Part shown: piece after piece, positions 1 to 9,099 of the stretch
Layout: the number at the start of each line of letters is the position of its first letter
Numbering within the stretch: the first letter of the stretch is position 1
DNA from: Desulfovibrio sp. Marseille-P6017
GTDB taxonomy: Bacteria; Bacillota_A; Clostridia; Peptostreptococcales; Peptostreptococcaceae
DNA length: 64,000 nucleotides
Assembly: GCA_900604495.1 (NCBI GenBank)
Contig: UWOR01000013.1
Location: 1-64,000 of the forward strand
Direction: 5' to 3'
The notes under the pieces: model-generated
The model's input: the letters and a program-made list of their open reading frames with translations, nothing else
What the model was told of the DNA's origin: nothing
The model's database searches: none
Translations under genes and position numbers: made by a program

Positions 1-347
<347 letters not shown>

Positions 348-531
348 AATTCACTTTCGTTCATTTCGCCATCGTCTATTCTCTACGAGAATATCCCGAT
401 GTTCAAAAGTTGTCCATCGCTCAGCTAATCATTATCTGAATATCTGGCTTGGTTGTTTGTGTTTAATTCTTAAATAAGAATTAGTTATATAAATTAACCT
501 ACTGTTTAATTTTCAAAGTTCATTGTTTCGA
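348..531 (-). promoter_or_regulatory. rRNA operon leader
   Basis: This non-coding stretch lies between the rRNA promoter and the 16S start. About 25 bases downstream of the inferred start site it carries the motif CTTTGAAAATTAAACAG (minus strand, around 502-518). That resembles the boxA-like antitermination element found before Firmicute 16S genes. The rest is expected to pair with sequence beyond the left edge in the 16S processing stem. No reading frame is seen. Confidence 0.6.
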
Positions 532-538
532 CTTACTT

Positions 539-567
539 ATCTTAACAAGTTATTTCAATCTTGTCAA
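539..567 (-). promoter_or_regulatory. rRNA operon promoter
   Basis: The minus strand carries a consensus -35 box TTGACA (562-567), a 17-base spacer and a -10 box TAAGAT (539-544), about 190 bases upstream of the 16S gene. This is a strong SigA-type promoter in the right place. The DNA from 568 to 740 shows no other gene. Confidence 0.8.
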
Positions 568-740
568 CATTTTCTTTCGTTTTATTTTTCGTCCCTATCT
601 CTTGGACAAGTAATACTTTACCATCATATCCTTTATTGGTCAATACCTTTTTTTATTTTCTATGTTAAATAATAAAAATTTGAATACTTAAAGATATATT
701 TTGTAAAAATATATATAAGTATTTTAAGGAGATGAATAAT

Positions 741-932
741 ATGGCCAAATTCAATCATATTAAAGATTTATACGAAGACGGATATAGATGTATATACTAC
801 GACTGTGCCCAAAATAATCATACCGTCTATTTAAAAAACTTTGATACAGAGAGTTCTGAAGTAATTGAATTAGATGATGATCAAGATTTTTCTGAATTTA
901 AAAGCTATATTGGTGGCCTTAGAATGTCTTAA
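741..932 (+). CDS. small conserved-type hypothetical protein (63 aa)
   Basis: I do not recognise this short, acidic, soluble protein. It has no membrane segment and no cysteine pair. Its C-terminal half is rich in Asp and Glu (the stretch ELDDDQDFSEF). An upstream ATG at 732 directly abuts the ribosome binding site AAGGAG (726-731), so the ATG at 741, with a 9-base spacing, is the likelier start. It stands alone between the rRNA promoter and a strong terminator and is convergent with the small gene at 959-1078. It is probably a real, independently transcribed gene, but no function can be given. Confidence 0.7.
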   Translation: MAKFNHIKDLYEDGYRCIYYDCAQNNHTVYLKNFDTESSEVIELDDDQDFSEFKSYIGGLRMS

Positions 933-937
933 AAATA

Positions 938-966
938 AAATAGAGAGCTAAGTGCTCTCTATTTTG
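938..966. terminator. bidirectional intrinsic terminator
   Basis: A 9-bp stem (ATAGAGAGC / GCTCTCTAT) with a 5-base loop. It is followed by TTTT on the plus strand and by TTTATTTTT on the minus strand. It can end both the plus-strand gene at 741-932 and the minus-strand small ORF at 959-1078, whose stop codon lies inside the stem. Confidence 0.85.
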
Positions 967-1078
967 TCATTACAATTTGCTTTATAAGTTTCAAAAGTTC
1001 TACTCTATTAATCTCAGAATTTGATTTTTTATTTTTATACTCTACAAAATCGATAACCTTACCTATGTTTTCTTTCAT
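959..1078 (-). CDS. candidate 39-aa small protein
   Basis: The minus strand has an ATG at 1078, 39 sense codons and a TAG at 961-959. The product starts MKENIGKVIDFVEYKNKK and is basic, helical and soluble. Two things support it. The stop codon lies in the stem of a minus-strand terminator, an arrangement also seen for clear genes here such as mazF, divIC and the pilin. The codon use is also like its neighbours. The ribosome binding site is weak (GGGATGTGAG). No family is recognised, and chance cannot be excluded at this length. From 1079 to 1340 only A+T-rich DNA is seen. Confidence 0.45.
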   Translation of the reverse strand: MKENIGKVIDFVEYKNKKSNSEINRVELLKLIKQIVMTK

Positions 1079-1340
1079 AAACTCACATCCCATTAATATT
1101 ACTTACTTAATTTTAATCTAAATAATAATTCTATATATTTTCTGCTTTTCCTTCTAAATTTAATACAAATTTTGTTAAATATATTCACTATTCTATTATT
1201 ACTTATCAAAATAGCATAAAATATTTCATATATACTTTTTTTTAAAATTAAATTTTAATTTATTTTATATATATTTTTACCTCTAATAAAAATTATTATC
1301 ATAGATTATAAGTTTATACATAATTTATAAAATTCTTATG

Positions 1341-1379
1341 AAAAAATGGCATAATCTATATAAATAAATTATGCCATTC
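1341..1379 (-). terminator. terminator of ctpA
   Basis: An 11-bp perfect stem (AATGGCATAAT / ATTATGCCATT, 1345-1355 and 1368-1378). On the minus strand it is followed by TTTT. It lies just after the ctpA stop codon. Confidence 0.85.
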
Positions 1380-1385
1380 TCACTT

Positions 1386-2537
1386 TTACTTAAGTTGTTG
1401 TTTTATCCACTCCACTGCTACATCTAATTGTTTTCTTTCATCTTCTTCTACTATTTTAGGCTCAATTCCTTTTCCATTTATATAATCTCCATTTGGAGTA
1501 AAATATTGAGCTGTTGTTAACTTATATCCTGTTCCATCTTTTAGTTCTCTAACACTTTGAACTAATCCTTTACCAAATGTAGTAGTTCCTATAGCTATAC
1601 CTTCATTATTATCAACTATTGCTGCTGTAAGTATCTCTGATGCAGATGCACTTCCTCCATTAACCAATACAGCTATTGGTAAACCTAGTTTATTTTTATC
1701 AGATTTCAAATATTCTTTATCATCTTTATTATCTTTTGTATATACTATTGTTCCTTCTCCAATTAGATCATCTGCTATATCAGCACATATGTCTAATAAT
1801 CCTCCTGGGTTGTTTCTAAGATCAAGAACTAATCCTTTTATATTTTTTTCTTTTAATGATTCTAAATCTTCTTTAAATTCATCATAAGTATTTTCATTAA
1901 ATGATGTTATCTTTAAATATCCCATATTATCATCTAACACTTTACTTTCAACACTCTTAGAAACTATTTCTTCTCTTTTAATTGTTAATTCGAACTCTTC
2001 TTCTCCTCTTTTCACAGTCAATTTAACATTAGTTCCAGCTTTCCCTTTTATCATACTAATAGCTTTATCGGACTCATTAGCATATACATTTTGGTCATCA
2101 ACCTTTATAATTTTATCTCCTGACTTAATTCCACCCTTTTCTGCCGGAGAACCTTCAATAGGAGCTATTATTGTTATGTAATCATCATCAGATGTAGCAC
2201 TTATGTAAACACCTATTCCAACAAATGACCCACTTGTCTGCTCTTTTAATTGTTCGAATTCCTCTTTCGTATAATATTGAGAGTATATATCGTCTAAACC
2301 TGAAAACATACCCTTTATAGCACCTTGTACTAAATCATCTTCTGAAACTTCTTGATAAAAGTCTTCTCCTACTATTTGTTGCAATCCAATCAACTTATTG
2401 TACTTTTTGTAACTTTCATATAAATCTTTAGATATTACAACCTTATTTCCTAATGCCAACTGAACCGTAGATGTAAGTATAGCCGTAACCACAACTAGTA
2501 CAATAGAACCTATAATGGCCTTTTTTTTAGATATCAT
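1386..2537 (-). CDS. ctpA: S41 C-terminal processing peptidase (CtpA/CtpB family)
   Basis: A membrane-anchored serine protease that acts outside the membrane and trims protein C-termini. One N-terminal transmembrane segment (residues ~7-29) is followed by a helical region, a PDZ domain (~95-165) and the S41 peptidase domain (~190-360). The catalytic serine in GGSASASEI is about residue 298, the lysine in FGKGLVQ is about 323 and the glutamine about 327, matching the Ser-Lys-Gln triad spacing of E. coli Prc. It has a good ribosome binding site (AAAGGAGATG). It is divergent from the folate gene on the right and has its own terminator. In spore formers the paralogue CtpB activates pro-SigK processing; sequence alone does not say whether this one does. 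Confidence 0.93.
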   Translation of the reverse strand: MISKKKAIIGSIVLVVVTAILTSTVQLALGNKVVISKDLYESYKKYNKLIGLQQIVGEDFYQEVSEDDLVQGAIKGMFSGLDDIYSQYYTKEEFEQLKEQTSGSFVGIGVYISATSDDDYITIIAPIEGSPAEKGGIKSGDKIIKVDDQNVYANESDKAISMIKGKAGTNVKLTVKRGEEEFELTIKREEIVSKSVESKVLDDNMGYLKITSFNENTYDEFKEDLESLKEKNIKGLVLDLRNNPGGLLDICADIADDLIGEGTIVYTKDNKDDKEYLKSDKNKLGLPIAVLVNGGSASASEILTAAIVDNNEGIAIGTTTFGKGLVQSVRELKDGTGYKLTTAQYFTPNGDYINGKGIEPKIVEEDERKQLDVAVEWIKQQLK

Positions 2538-2709
2538 TCAACGCATCTCCTTTAAATAATCTACTATTTATTATATGACTAGCTATCCATTTTATTACCC
2601 ATTTATCAATTATGTTGCCCACACCATATCTATATACTAGAATTTATGTAGGCATACAATATTAATTTGTATATCCACATTATACCATAATATAAAGGGG
2701 TAGATTTTA

Positions 2710-3282
2710 ATGAAAAAAGATTTTCGAAAAAAGGTTATATTAGATAGAAAAAATCAAACAAAAGAATTCATTTCAAAAAACTCATCAATTATAACAGAAA
2801 AAGTATTGCAAATGGAATGTATAAAGGAAGCTAAGACTATTATGCTTTACTTAGACTTTAATAACGAAGTACAAACAGATGACTTAATCAATAAGTTAAT
2901 AACTTTAAGAAAAACAGTAGCTTCTCCTATAACATTAAAAGAAGAACGAAAATTAATTCCTGCTCAAATTACAGATTTAAAAAATGGAATTAAATTTGGT
3001 GCTTATAATATAAGAGAACCTAAACCAGAATATTCCCCTACTATAGATATTAAAAACTTAGATATTGTTATAGTCCCAGCTGTTGCTTATGATAAAAACT
3101 GTTATAGACTCGGATATGGAGGTGGATTTTATGATAGATTTTTAGAAAATTTAAGACCAGATGCAAAAACAATAGGTATTGCATTTGATATGCAGATTTT
3201 TGATGAAATACCCAGAGAGCCACATGATGCTCAACTAGATTTTATAGTAACAGAATCTAAGATAATAACAGCTTATAACTAA
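2710..3282 (+). CDS. 5-formyltetrahydrofolate cyclo-ligase
   Basis: This enzyme converts 5-formyl-THF to 5,10-methenyl-THF with ATP and returns the storage form of folate to one-carbon metabolism in the cytosol. At 190 residues it has the usual length. The C-terminal signature RLGYGGGFYDRFL (about residues 138-150) is the family's ATP-binding motif, and the basic N-terminus (KKDFRKKVILDRK) is typical. The ribosome binding site AAAGGGG precedes the ATG. It is one of only two plus-strand genes in the window and is convergent with the LonB-like gene; the hairpin at 3298-3335 separates them. It corresponds to B. subtilis yqgN. Confidence 0.93.
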   Translation: MKKDFRKKVILDRKNQTKEFISKNSSIITEKVLQMECIKEAKTIMLYLDFNNEVQTDDLINKLITLRKTVASPITLKEERKLIPAQITDLKNGIKFGAYNIREPKPEYSPTIDIKNLDIVIVPAVAYDKNCYRLGYGGGFYDRFLENLRPDAKTIGIAFDMQIFDEIPREPHDAQLDFIVTESKIITAYN

Positions 3283-3290
3283 TTTATACT

Positions 3291-3336
3291 TAAAAATAGT
3301 AAAGCTGTAGCGATATATATAACTACAGCTTTACTA
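3291..3336 (-). terminator. terminator of the LonB-like gene
   Basis: A 13-bp perfect stem (3298-3310 with 3323-3335). On the minus strand it is followed by ATTTTTAAG. The plus-strand side has no T-run, so it mainly serves the minus-strand protease gene, though it may also slow plus-strand read-through. Confidence 0.85.
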
Positions 3337-3341
3337 AATAA

Positions 3342-5786
3342 CTAAATACCATTTACTTTATCTCGTTTTATATTATCTTTTTCACTTTTTAGATACTTAC
3401 GTTCCTTATTATTCTCTTCTTCCTTATCTAATTTTCTATACTTATCCAAAACTTTATTAACTTCTAAATCTATTTCTTCTTTATTTTTATTTGTAAGTAT
3501 TTCTAACCCTTCATCAATACTTGAAATAGCATATATATTAAATACACCTTCTTTTACAGCTTCTACTACTTCATCTTTTAATACTAAATTTCTTACATTT
3601 TGTATAGGTATTATTACCCCTTGTTTTCCTGTAAGACCTTTTATTTTACAAACATCAAAAAAACCTTCTATTTTTTCATTAACCCCACCTATAGGCTGTA
3701 TCTCACCTTTTTGACTAACTGATCCAGTTACGGCTATATACTGTTTTATTGGTATATTTGCTATACTCGATATTACAGAATAGAGTTCTGTACTAGATGC
3801 ACTATCTCCATCTATTCCGTTATAGTTTTGTTCAAATGTTATAGATGTTGATATTGATAACGGTCTTTCTTTTCCATATCTAGCACCTAAATAACCACTT
3901 AAAATTAATACACCTTTATCATGTATACTTCCGCTTTTCTTTATTTCTCTCTCTATATTTATAATACCTCTTCTACCTCTATATGTAGAAGCTGTTATTT
4001 TAGAAGGTTTTCCAAATGAATATTCTCCAGTACCCATTACTGCAAGTCCATTTATCTGACCAATCTTTTCACCTTCTAAGTCAATTAATAATGTTCCTTC
4101 TTTAAACATCTCATTTAATTTTTCTTCATATTTATTGTTTCTATATCTTCTTTGATTTATAGCTTTATCTACATCATCTCTTGTTACATATGGTTTATCA
4201 TCATCTGTAACGGCATCTGATTCATATATCATATCTATTATTTTATTAAACCTAGCACTTAGTTTTTCTTTATCATCACTTATCCTTGTACTATATTCTA
4301 TCAATCTCTCTACAGCTGATTTATCAAAATGTTTTAAATTTGATTCCTTGCATATATTTGATATAAGTTGAATAGTCTTATAAATATTTTCTTTATTTTT
4401 ATATATTTCAACATCAAAATCGGCCATTATTTTAAATAAATTTCTAAAATCATCCTCATATGAATAAAGCATACTATAGTAATAATAATTTCCAATCAAT
4501 ATTACTTTTAAGTCTAAATCTATAGGTTCTGGTTTCAATGTTGATGTAACTAAATATCCATACTGTTTATTTAAAGATTCTATAGTTATCTTTCCTGTTT
4601 TAAGTGTTCTCTTTAAGCACTCCCAAGAAAAAGCATTAGATAATAAATCTCTTGCATTTATTATTAAAAATCCACCATTAGCTTTATGTAATGCTCCTGG
4701 TTTTATCTCCATAAAGCTGGTAGTTAGTGATCCCATTTCATTTTTATACTCTATAGAACCAGTTAAATTATAATAAGTCGGATTACTTTCTACTATAATT
4801 TTACAATCTTTACACTCACTATTATCTATAAATAAATTAACCTTATACTTATTTAAAAATTTCTCATCCTTTTTACTTGATACTATGCCAAATAAAGCCA
4901 TAGCATTTTTCTTTTCATCTTCAGACTCCTTTTTAAATTTAGATATATTATTTACAATATCATTACATAAAGCATTTATATAATTACTTACCTTTTCATC
5001 ATCTCCATATTTTTCTAACAAATATTGACCATAAAATCCAACTAAGCTTCTCCCAACATTTCTATCTAGTTCATTACATTTATTTTTATACATATCTTCA
5101 GATAACTTTATTTTATCTATATATTCTTTACTATCCTGATTTAATTTTAATCCTCGCTCTCTTAAATCTCGTACTTGTGATGCTGTAAGGTTTCCTAGTT
5201 CAGATTCATCTAAAACACTCCCATCTTCTTTAGTAGGAATACTCATTAAACCTCTTTCTGTTATTTGAAATTTAAATCCTCTCGGTTTTGCAAATTCATT
5301 TAATTCTTCAACTATATTATGTATATTATTTTCAAGCTCTGTCATTAGAAGCCTATTATGGCTTTCATATTCTTTAGAATCAAATATTTTAGGTATCTCA
5401 ACTTTTAATTTATCAATAATATCATCCACATCATTCTTAAATTCTCTTCCTATACCAGCTTTAAAAGATAATGCTACTGGTTCATTCGCATTTTTAAAAT
5501 TATTTACATATATCCAATCTTTAAGATTGTCATTAAGTTTAACATTTTTTTTTATTAAAGATTTTGCATAACTCGTTCTTCCTATTCCACTATCTCCTGC
5601 TATATATATGTTATATCCCTTATGTTTCATTTTTAGTCCAAATTCGATAGAACTAACAGCTCTTTCTTGTCCTATAATACCACCTATTGGTTGTACATCT
5701 TCTGTCGTGTTAAAATCCATATCATCTAAGCAACATTTATACTTTAATTTATCTATATCTACTTTATATTTATCTATATTTATCAT
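3342..5786 (-). CDS. Lon-family ATP-dependent protease (LonB-like, AAA_32 type)
   Basis: An 814-residue cytosolic protease with a fused ATPase and a Lon-type Ser/Lys peptidase domain. The N-terminal region carries a P-loop-like GDSGIGRTS (residues 64-72) and long charged helices. The middle is an AAA+ module of the kind in the E. coli YcbZ/LonP group. The C-terminal third holds the Lon protease domain, with the catalytic serine in GIDGDSASSTELY and the lysine in GGVNEKIEGFF. The last ~50 residues are a highly charged tail. The P-loop has Arg where Lys is usual. It lacks the LAN substrate domain of LonA. Heat or stress regulation is not visible in the sequence. Confidence 0.88.
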   Translation of the reverse strand: MINIDKYKVDIDKLKYKCCLDDMDFNTTEDVQPIGGIIGQERAVSSIEFGLKMKHKGYNIYIAGDSGIGRTSYAKSLIKKNVKLNDNLKDWIYVNNFKNANEPVALSFKAGIGREFKNDVDDIIDKLKVEIPKIFDSKEYESHNRLLMTELENNIHNIVEELNEFAKPRGFKFQITERGLMSIPTKEDGSVLDESELGNLTASQVRDLRERGLKLNQDSKEYIDKIKLSEDMYKNKCNELDRNVGRSLVGFYGQYLLEKYGDDEKVSNYINALCNDIVNNISKFKKESEDEKKNAMALFGIVSSKKDEKFLNKYKVNLFIDNSECKDCKIIVESNPTYYNLTGSIEYKNEMGSLTTSFMEIKPGALHKANGGFLIINARDLLSNAFSWECLKRTLKTGKITIESLNKQYGYLVTSTLKPEPIDLDLKVILIGNYYYYSMLYSYEDDFRNLFKIMADFDVEIYKNKENIYKTIQLISNICKESNLKHFDKSAVERLIEYSTRISDDKEKLSARFNKIIDMIYESDAVTDDDKPYVTRDDVDKAINQRRYRNNKYEEKLNEMFKEGTLLIDLEGEKIGQINGLAVMGTGEYSFGKPSKITASTYRGRRGIINIEREIKKSGSIHDKGVLILSGYLGARYGKERPLSISTSITFEQNYNGIDGDSASSTELYSVISSIANIPIKQYIAVTGSVSQKGEIQPIGGVNEKIEGFFDVCKIKGLTGKQGVIIPIQNVRNLVLKDEVVEAVKEGVFNIYAISSIDEGLEILTNKNKEEIDLEVNKVLDKYRKLDKEEENNKERKYLKSEKDNIKRDKVNGI

Positions 5787-5840
5787 ATGTTCACCTCAAA
5801 GTTATATTTGAAATATATTTTTCCCTACTTCTTATTAAAT

Positions 5841-5895
5841 AACCAAAATAAGCGATTGTTTTCATATAATTTTCACTAAAAACAATCGCTTATTA
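5841..5895 (-). terminator. terminator of the 5937-6365 gene
   Basis: A 16-bp stem (5847-5862 with 5879-5894) around the core AAGCGATTGTTTT. On the minus strand it is followed by TTATTTTGG. Confidence 0.75.
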
Positions 5896-5936
5896 ATATT
5901 CCATATTATTTAATTCATAAACTATGTAAGTAATAT

Positions 5937-6365
5937 TTACTTTTCTTCTTCAAGAGAGTTTAATTCTATTCTATCTGGCAAGTCAGTTAAGTTCGTCTCA
6001 GCTATAACAAAAGGATATGATTTCATCTTGTCTTTATAAGTTGCACTAACCTTCATTATATTTTTATCTTCTTCTTTAACTATACTTATTTTATCTATCT
6101 GTATTCCCTCTTCTTTCCCTTGTGCTCTAGTTACTATAACATATATTTTATTGTCCAATTTTACCGCTAAAGCTCTTTCTTCATTTGTATATTTATCCAT
6201 TATATTTAATATTTTTTCTGGAATAGCATCCCTTTGTAGCATAGTATAGTCTACTGGTGTAGAATCTTCCATGAACATTTTAGGTAAAACTAAAAAGCCT
6301 CCAATAACTAAAAATAATAATACTACCCCTATAATTACACCCTTCATGTTAAACTTTATATTCAC
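5937..6365 (-). CDS. membrane-anchored protein with PrcB_C-like domain
   Basis: A protein of about 142 residues. I choose the GTG at 6365, because GGGGGTGAT lies 5-6 bases upstream; the ATG 15 codons earlier has no such site. One transmembrane segment near the N-terminus (VIIGVVLLFLVIGGFLVLP) is followed by an extracellular domain. The part from YVIVTRAQ to YPFVIAE looks like the PrcB C-terminal fold of small beta proteins tied to proteases, which is a weak resemblance. It stands alone between terminators, two genes from ctpA. The function is not known. Confidence 0.7.
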   Translation of the reverse strand: MNIKFNMKGVIIGVVLLFLVIGGFLVLPKMFMEDSTPVDYTMLQRDAIPEKILNIMDKYTNEERALAVKLDNKIYVIVTRAQGKEEGIQIDKISIVKEEDKNIMKVSATYKDKMKSYPFVIAETNLTDLPDRIELNSLEEEK

Positions 6366-6440
6366 AATATCACCCCCATATATTTTAATATATGAAAGTA
6401 ATCCAAGCATTAGAAGATTATTATTATAATAAATTTACAA

Positions 6441-6487
6441 TAAAAAAGACTTTGCATATAATTTTATATACAAAGTCTTTTTTATTA
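6441..6487. terminator. bidirectional terminator after the transketolase genes
   Basis: A 12-bp stem AAAAGACTTTG(C/T)A.. / ..CAAAGTCTTTT with runs of six T on the plus strand and six T on the minus strand. It overlaps the stop codon of the transketolase C-terminal subunit. Confidence 0.85.
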
Positions 6488-7414
6488 TTTTAAAGAATCC
6501 TTTACTGATTCTACTATATCTTTTGATGTTAATCCATATTTCTTTAATAATTCAGATGGTGTTCCAGACTCTCCAAATACATCTTTAACCCCAACTCTTT
6601 TTACCTTAACTGGATATTCTTCAGATACTACCTCACTTACTGCAGACCCTAATCCACCCATTATACTATGTTCTTCAGCAGTTATTATCGCCTTAGTTTC
6701 TTTAGCTGCTGATATTATCAATTCTTTATCTATAGGTTTAATTGTAGACATATTTATTACTCTAACATTTATACCTTCAGACTTTAGCTCTTCATGAGCT
6801 AATATCGCTTCATTAACCATAATACCGCAAGCTATTATTGTAGCATCATTTCCTTCTCTAAGAACTGTTCCTTTTCCTATTTCAAACTTATAATCCTCAT
6901 TGAATAAAGTTGGAACTGCACTTCTTCCAAGACGAACATACATTGGTCCATTAAACTTAGCCGCTTCTAATATAACCTTCTCTGTTTCTATTCCATCAGC
7001 AGGAACAACTACAGTCATATTAGGTATTGCTCTCATTATAGCTATATCTTCTATACTTTCATGAGATGCTCCATCTTCTCCTACTGTTATACCAGCATGA
7101 GTAGCACATATTTTCACGTTTAATTTAGGATAGCATACTGAGTTTCTTATAACTTCAAATGCTCTACCTGTAGCAAACATTGCAAATGTACTTGCAAAAG
7201 GAATTTTTCCAGCTGTAGCTAAACCACAAGCTGCTCCTATTAAATTTTGCTCTGCTATCCCCATGTTGAAAAATCTATTTGGGAATGTTTTAGAAAAATC
7301 ATTTGTCTTTGTTGATTTAGATAAATCCGCATCTAAAACAACAACATTATCATATATTTCCCCTAACTTTAATAATGTTTTTCCATATGCATCTCTAGTA
7401 GCAATCTTACTCAT
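6485..7414 (-). CDS. transketolase, C-terminal subunit
   Basis: The second half of a split transketolase (pyrimidine-binding plus C-terminal domains, ~309 residues). It moves two-carbon ketol units in the non-oxidative pentose phosphate pathway. NMGIAEQN (residues ~50-57) contains the glutamate that activates thiamine diphosphate, and [23 protein letters not shown] is the family's substrate-side signature. The ATG at 7414 has AGGAGGTG seven bases upstream and is preferred over one three codons earlier. It overlaps the N-terminal subunit's 3' end by 8 bases, so the two are translationally coupled and should form an alpha2-beta2 enzyme. Split transketolases are known in archaea and many clostridia. 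Confidence 0.94.
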   Translation of the reverse strand: MSKIATRDAYGKTLLKLGEIYDNVVVLDADLSKSTKTNDFSKTFPNRFFNMGIAEQNLIGAACGLATAGKIPFASTFAMFATGRAFEVIRNSVCYPKLNVKICATHAGITVGEDGASHESIEDIAIMRAIPNMTVVVPADGIETEKVILEAAKFNGPMYVRLGRSAVPTLFNEDYKFEIGKGTVLREGNDATIIACGIMVNEAILAHEELKSEGINVRVINMSTIKPIDKELIISAAKETKAIITAEEHSIMGGLGSAVSEVVSEEYPVKVKRVGVKDVFGESGTPSELLKKYGLTSKDIVESVKDSLK

Positions 7415-8234
7415 GGAAAGCACCTCCTAATTCCTCTAAAGCAATTCTTAAATGTTCATCACTAGGAGCATTTCCATGCCATCCAGCTTGGTTCTCCATA
7501 AATGATACACCTTTTCCTTTTATAGTTTTAGCAACTATCATAGTCGGTTGACCTACAGTTGATTTAGCCATATCAAGTGCAGCAAATATTTGATCAAAAT
7601 CGTGTCCATCTATTTCTATAACATTCCATCCAAAAGCTTTGAACTTGTCTACTATAGATCCTAGACTCATTACATTATCAGTGTTTCCATCTATTTGAAG
7701 TCCATTATAATCTAAAAAGGCTACCATATTATCTAATTTATAATGAGCAGCACTCATTGCAGCTTCCCAAATTATCCCTTCTTGACACTCCCCATCTCCA
7801 AGTAATGCATATACTCTCCATGGAGCATTGTCTAATTTAGATGCCATAGCCATTCCACATGCTACTGAGAATCCTTGACCTAATGATCCTGTTGACATTT
7901 CAATACCTGGAGTTCCCTTCATATCTGGATGTCCTTGTAACATTCTTCCTGTTTTTCTTAAACCCTTTAACTCTTCTCTATCAAAATATCCTTTTTGAGC
8001 TAAAGTTGCATATAAAACTGGAGCAGCGTGTCCTTTAGATAAAACAAATCTATCTCTATCTTCCATCTTTGGATTCGTTGAATCTATATTCATTTCATCA
8101 AAGTAAAGTGCAGTCAATATTTCAACTGCTGATAAAGATCCTCCTGGATGTCCTGATTTTGCTCCGTGTATCATAGAGACTATATCTGTTCTTATTCTAC
8201 GCGTAATTTCATTTAATCCTTTATGGTCTCTCAT
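7407..8234 (-). CDS. transketolase, N-terminal subunit
   Basis: The thiamine-diphosphate (PP) half of the split transketolase, ~275 residues. The motifs are SGHPGG (27-32), SKGH (66-69) and the ThDP/metal motif GDG (146-148) running into [12 protein letters not shown]. The start at 8234 is chosen from the site GGGAGGT six bases upstream; an ATG-like start nine codons earlier lies inside that site. It is the first gene of a two-gene operon with the C-terminal subunit and ends inside that subunit's first codons. Confidence 0.94.
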   Translation of the reverse strand: MRDHKGLNEITRRIRTDIVSMIHGAKSGHPGGSLSAVEILTALYFDEMNIDSTNPKMEDRDRFVLSKGHAAPVLYATLAQKGYFDREELKGLRKTGRMLQGHPDMKGTPGIEMSTGSLGQGFSVACGMAMASKLDNAPWRVYALLGDGECQEGIIWEAAMSAAHYKLDNMVAFLDYNGLQIDGNTDNVMSLGSIVDKFKAFGWNVIEIDGHDFDQIFAALDMAKSTVGQPTMIVAKTIKGKGVSFMENQAGWHGNAPSDEHLRIALEELGGAFHE

Positions 8235-8391
8235 GTAATTACCTCCCTGGTTTGTAAACATTTTTATACCAATCTCATATTATTATACCACTTCTCACCA
8301 ATTTTTTACTCTATTTTTAAAATAAAATCTATGTTTATATAATAAATTTATTTTTTACTTGGTGCTAAAAAACTAATTATCTCATATAAAT

Positions 8392-8431
8392 AAAAAAAAT
8401 TATTGATATTTAAACTAATATCAATAATTTT
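8392..8431 (-). terminator. terminator of the alr-mazEF unit
   Basis: A 14-bp perfect stem (AAAATTATTGATAT / ATATCAATAATTTT, 8396-8409 and 8418-8431). On the minus strand it is followed by a run of T. The mazF stop codon lies in the stem. Confidence 0.85.
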
Positions 8432-8795
8432 AAATATTAAATAGCCCTAAACTTATTTGAAGACCATTATCTACTTTTAACATTACGTTATTATCTAGAC
8501 AACCTATTTTTTCTCTTATTCTCTTTTTATCAATAGTTCTTATTTGTTCTAAGAGAATTACAGAGTCCTTGTTAAGCCCATATTCATTGGCACTTATCTC
8601 TATATGAGTCGGTAATTTAGCTTTATTGATTTGAGATGTAATTGCAGCTATAATAACTGTCGGGCTATATTTATTCCCTATATCATTTTGTATTATCAAA
8701 ACCGGCCTCACTCCGCCTTGTTCTGAACCTACAACTGGGCTTAAATCTGCATAATACAAGTCTCCTCTTTTTATTTCTAAGTTTGAATTACTCAA
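8430..8795 (-). CDS. mazF: MazF/NdoA (PemK-family) endoribonuclease toxin
   Basis: A 121-residue mRNA interferase that cleaves single-stranded RNA at short sequences. The family signature [32 protein letters not shown] fills residues ~10-42, and IIAAITSQ and [11 protein letters not shown] follow. The likely start is a TTG at 8795 inside the last codons of mazE, giving an 8-base overlap and coupled translation. It is the last gene of the acpS-alr-mazEF cluster, as in B. subtilis, where the pair is ndoAI-ndoA. It is probably chromosomal and conserved rather than mobile. Confidence 0.93.
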   Translation of the reverse strand: MSNSNLEIKRGDLYYADLSPVVGSEQGGVRPVLIIQNDIGNKYSPTVIIAAITSQINKAKLPTHIEISANEYGLNKDSVILLEQIRTIDKKRIREKIGCLDNNVMLKVDNGLQISLGLFNI

Positions 8796-9069
8796 CTTTA
8801 GCTATATTCCCTTCAGAATCGACATCAGAAGATACTTCATTCGTCATACCTAGTTCAGCTAATGATAAGTTTATTTGACCCATTTCTTTATAACCCTTAA
8901 TCATACACTCTTTTAAGTCAATTTTTTTCTTTTGAGTTATATAGAATTGAAAAGCAGCTTTTGCAAAATCTTCTCTATTACTATTTTCCATCTGAACAAT
9001 ATGATCTACTTCAGATATAAGAGAGTCAGGTAAAGTAAACACAATTTTTTCCTTGCTCTTATTATGCAC
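8788..9069 (-). CDS. mazE: MazE/NdoAI-type ribbon-helix-helix antitoxin
   Basis: A 93-residue protein that should bind and neutralise MazF. The N-terminal ~45 residues ([32 protein letters not shown], given here in part) fit a ribbon-helix-helix DNA-binding fold as in Bacillus EndoAI. The acidic tail (SSDVDSEG) would be the toxin-binding end. The GTG start at 9069 has GGGAGGCGA upstream. It lies 30 bases after alr and overlaps mazF. Confidence 0.88.
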   Translation of the reverse strand: MHNKSKEKIVFTLPDSLISEVDHIVQMENSNREDFAKAAFQFYITQKKKIDLKECMIKGYKEMGQINLSLAELGMTNEVSSDVDSEGNIAKVE

Positions 9070-9099
9070 AAAATCGCCTCCCAGAGTATCCTATCCCTT

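Noticed and set aside
6485..8234. Transketolase gene broken in two
   Set aside because: Both halves have their own ribosome binding sites and complete domains. The split form is a known enzyme type.
8430..9069. mazEF as a mobile toxin-antitoxin module
   Set aside because: It sits in the conserved alr operon as in Bacillus, with normal base composition and no mobile-element traces.
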